DNA of 7,704 bases from Candidatus Woesearchaeota archaeon UBA119. Its GTDB lineage: Archaea; Nanobdellota; Nanobdellia; Woesearchaeales; UBA119. The stretch spans positions 1,137 through 8,840 of the forward strand of contig DAWM01000078.1 of assembly GCA_002505945.1 (NCBI GenBank), read 5' to 3'. The first letter of the stretch is position 1, and the number at the start of each line of letters is the position of its first letter. Of this stretch, positions 5,918-7,704 are shown one piece after another. The notes beneath the pieces were generated by a model. The model saw nothing but the letters and a program-made list of their open reading frames with translations. It was not told the DNA's origin and did no database searches. The translations under genes were made by a program, and so were the position numbers.

Positions 5918-6939
5918 AATTAGGCATATTTACAGATGATTTTTACCCTTTCGTTGGAGGCATAGGAAGGCATATCTATGATTTGTATTATACTAATCCT
6001 AAACTAGATTGTATTGTTTTTTCGCCTTCTCAAATAAACCTAAAAAATCATATTCCAATATCTCCCTTATGGCACAAAAAGCTAAAAAATATTTCAAGTT
6101 CTTTCTTTTTTAATAAAAAAGCTGAGGAACTTATAAAGAAATATAAACTAACCAAAATAAATATTCATTGTGGTCCAGGGGGTCTTTTCTTATGGAAAAA
6201 ATTAAGTGTTCCAGTAATTGCAACTTGCCATCATACTTACTGGCAACAATCTCATTATATAAAATCTGAATTTTGGAAAAGAATTTTCATTCCCTTTGAA
6301 AAAAAGACATATCAATTAGCGGATAAAATAATTTGTGTTTCTGATGACAGCAAGAATATCTTGGTAAATAAATATGGGATCCTTCCCGAAAAAATTAAAG
6401 TAATTCCAAACGCGGTAGATACTAAATCCTTTCACCCCATGGCTCATACTCAGAAAATTCCAAACAGCATACTTTTTGTTGGTAGATTAGATAAAAGGAA
6501 GGGTATAGATTTCTTGGTAAAATCTATGCCTTATATTATTAAGAAAAACCCCAACCTAAAATTGTTCATAGGAGGAAAAGGAAAGTTAAGAAAACCTCTT
6601 GAGAAATTTATTAAGAGAAATAATATTGAATCAAATATTAAATTTTTAGGTTTTATTCCTGAGGAAAAGTTAAATGAATGGTATAATAAAGTAGAGGCGG
6701 TTGTTGTTCCTTCAATCTTTGAGGGGTTTGGAATAACAGTTATAGAGGCAATGGCTGCTGGAACCCCCGTAATAGGTAGAAATGTTGATGGAATCCGAAG
6801 CATTTTGCCACAGGAGTACCTTTTTTCAAATATAAGTGATTTAATTACTGCTCTTCAGAAGATAAACTTTTTGAGTCCTTTGATCATAAATGATTATACA
6901 AAAAATGAAATACAGAAAAAAATCGCGGACCAATATTGA
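5914..6939 (+). CDS. GT4-family glycosyltransferase (GT-B fold), second complete copy
   Basis: A complete 341-residue GT4 enzyme expected to work in the cytoplasm on a nucleotide-sugar donor and a lipid- or glycan-linked acceptor. Seen: TDDFYPFVGGIGRH at 8-20 with the glycine loop; ATCHHTYWQQSHY at 103-115, a histidine-rich segment in the acceptor domain; DKIICVSDDS at 137-146; IPNAVD at 164-169; FVGRLDKRKGIDFLV at 188-202; and the E-x7-E motif EGFGITVIE with E270 and E278, followed by AMAAGTPVIGRNVDGI. The C-terminus after about residue 300 is a little short but still in the family range. It starts with TTG overlapping the previous stop by 4 nt, and its last 35 nt overlap the next gene. Coding is very AT-rich: only 10 of 60 bases at 6601-6660 are G or C. 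It is distinct in sequence from the GT4 at 4472, so a recent tandem duplication is unlikely. Confidence 0.88.
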   Translation: MKLGIFTDDFYPFVGGIGRHIYDLYYTNPKLDCIVFSPSQINLKNHIPISPLWHKKLKNISSSFFFNKKAEELIKKYKLTKINIHCGPGGLFLWKKLSVPVIATCHHTYWQQSHYIKSEFWKRIFIPFEKKTYQLADKIICVSDDSKNILVNKYGILPEKIKVIPNAVDTKSFHPMAHTQKIPNSILFVGRLDKRKGIDFLVKSMPYIIKKNPNLKLFIGGKGKLRKPLEKFIKRNNIESNIKFLGFIPEEKLNEWYNKVEAVVVPSIFEGFGITVIEAMAAGTPVIGRNVDGIRSILPQEYLFSNISDLITALQKINFLSPLIINDYTKNEIQKKIADQY

Positions 6940-7704
6940 AAAATGGGTCTTCATATTTGTCCTGTTTTTGATTGTTATAATCCTCTCTAAATATTTTTCT
7001 CTCATCTTGGGACTGCCCCTTTTTGGGGATGCTACAATTCAATCGGAGATTAGTAGAGATGTAGTAGAAAAAGGAGCATGGACTTCTGTTGAGCAGTATC
7101 CGTCTCAATATTTTCTTATTCAGGCCATATTATATGTTTTTTTTGGGGAAAAGGGTTTTAATACCGTAACATTGATTGGCCTTTTGTTATCGTGTTTGTT
7201 TTTGTATCTGATTGGAAAAGAACTTTTTGAAAACAAATATTTTGCTATTGTTCCTGTTTTTCTGTACCTGCTTTCATCAAAAATAGCTTTTTATTCTGCT
7301 AGAATGTATATGGAAATATTTTTGTCCTCTTTTTTTGTAATTGTATTTTACTTTCTCATAAAATACATTAAAGAAAAAAGGCGTATTTACTTATTTTTGA
7401 CATTATTCTTTGCAGTCATTTGTTCAATCATAAAGCAGCAAGGCTTATTTATTCTTCTTCCTTCTGTGATAATCTTTTTTTTACTTTGGTTTTTATTTAA
7501 GGACAAAAAAGAACTTCTTTTCTTGTTGATCATTTTCTCATCCTTATTAGTTTTAGTGTTGATTCCACCTTATTTAGCAATGGCACACAACTCTGGGTAT
7601 ATCATTCCAGGCAATGAAGATTTTACAATCGTGAATAAGACGAACACTTTTTTGCAAACTAGATTAGACTATAATCCCGAAGAGAAAGCGTTGTATAATG
7701 ACCC
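6905..7704 (+). CDS. GT-C-type membrane glycosyltransferase, 5' part (runs off the window)
   Basis: The frame stays open from the ATG at 6905 to the window end (266 full codons, no stop), so it is incomplete at its 3' end. The product begins MKYRKKSRTN, a basic cytosolic tip, then a membrane segment at about 14-35. The first exterior loop reads LPLFGDATIQSEISRDVVEKGAW, with D42 as the likely catalytic acid of the GT-C (PMT_2/ArnT-like) superfamily. Further hydrophobic segments lie near 67-81, 86-104, 112-125, 137-153, 161-175, 180-198 and 204-222. SARMYMEIFLS (131-141) and KQQGLF (177-182) match positions conserved in this superfamily. An exterior segment starts at about 223. It overlaps the upstream GT4 gene by 35 nt and has no evident Shine-Dalgarno site, so initiation may depend on coupling. 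Probable role: transfer of a sugar from a polyprenyl-phosphate donor outside the membrane. Donor unknown. Confidence 0.72.
   Translation, partial: MKYRKKSRTNIEKWVFIFVLFLIVIILSKYFSLILGLPLFGDATIQSEISRDVVEKGAWTSVEQYPSQYFLIQAILYVFFGEKGFNTVTLIGLLLSCLFLYLIGKELFENKYFAIVPVFLYLLSSKIAFYSARMYMEIFLSSFFVIVFYFLIKYIKEKRRIYLFLTLFFAVICSIIKQQGLFILLPSVIIFFLLWFLFKDKKELLFLLIIFSSLLVLVLIPPYLAMAHNSGYIIPGNEDFTIVNKTNTFLQTRLDYNPEEKALYND

Noticed and set aside
6884..7108. Minus-strand open frame across the GT4/GT-C junction
   Set aside because: Antisense to two convincing coding regions; its product has no recognisable motif.

Overview
The window looks archaeal, and its gene families suggest a small-genome or DPANN-type lineage. 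The lineage is inferred; no marker gene is present. Consensus archaeal TATA boxes (TTTATATA, TTTAAATA, TATAAATAA) lie about 24-28 bp before start codons, as expected for leaderless or nearly leaderless mRNAs. Later genes in the operon use GAGGTG-like Shine-Dalgarno sites. DUF1616-like and GT-C membrane proteins sit beside GT4 glycosyltransferases, a common archaeal arrangement.

Left part (1-1902) is an accessory module. Two minus-strand genes encode a AAA_14/DUF4143-type P-loop ATPase (6-794, ending early) and a one-chain HTH plus minimal nucleotidyltransferase regulator (867-1592, with an odd C-terminal extension). A small plus-strand gene (1678-1902) diverges from them and appears to lack an internal block. 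Each intergenic space carries dyads. Two copies of TATATCA-N2-TGATATA flank the divergent promoters at 1593-1677. A cluster of five TTTCCTT/AAGGAAA heptamers (827-877) lies just upstream of the ATPase TATA box.

Right part (1949-7704) is a plus-strand operon-like glycosylation cluster that begins at a strong promoter. The order is a polytopic protein with a DUF1616-like C-terminus, a complete GT-C-type membrane glycosyltransferase, a GT4 glycosyltransferase, an internally deleted GT4 remnant, a second complete GT4, and a second GT-C protein cut by the window end. Genes overlap or are separated by 3 nt, so they are probably co-transcribed and translationally coupled. The likely job is to assemble a surface glycan: cytoplasmic GT4 enzymes extend a lipid-linked sugar, and GT-C enzymes transfer sugars from polyprenyl-phosphate donors outside the membrane. 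No oligosaccharyltransferase, flippase or sugar-nucleotide synthesis gene is visible.

No RNA gene, CRISPR array or insertion sequence was seen. The most unusual features are the two matched dyads beside the HTH-nucleotidyltransferase gene, the helically phased heptamer cluster, and the number of genes that look shortened, internally deleted or oddly ended.
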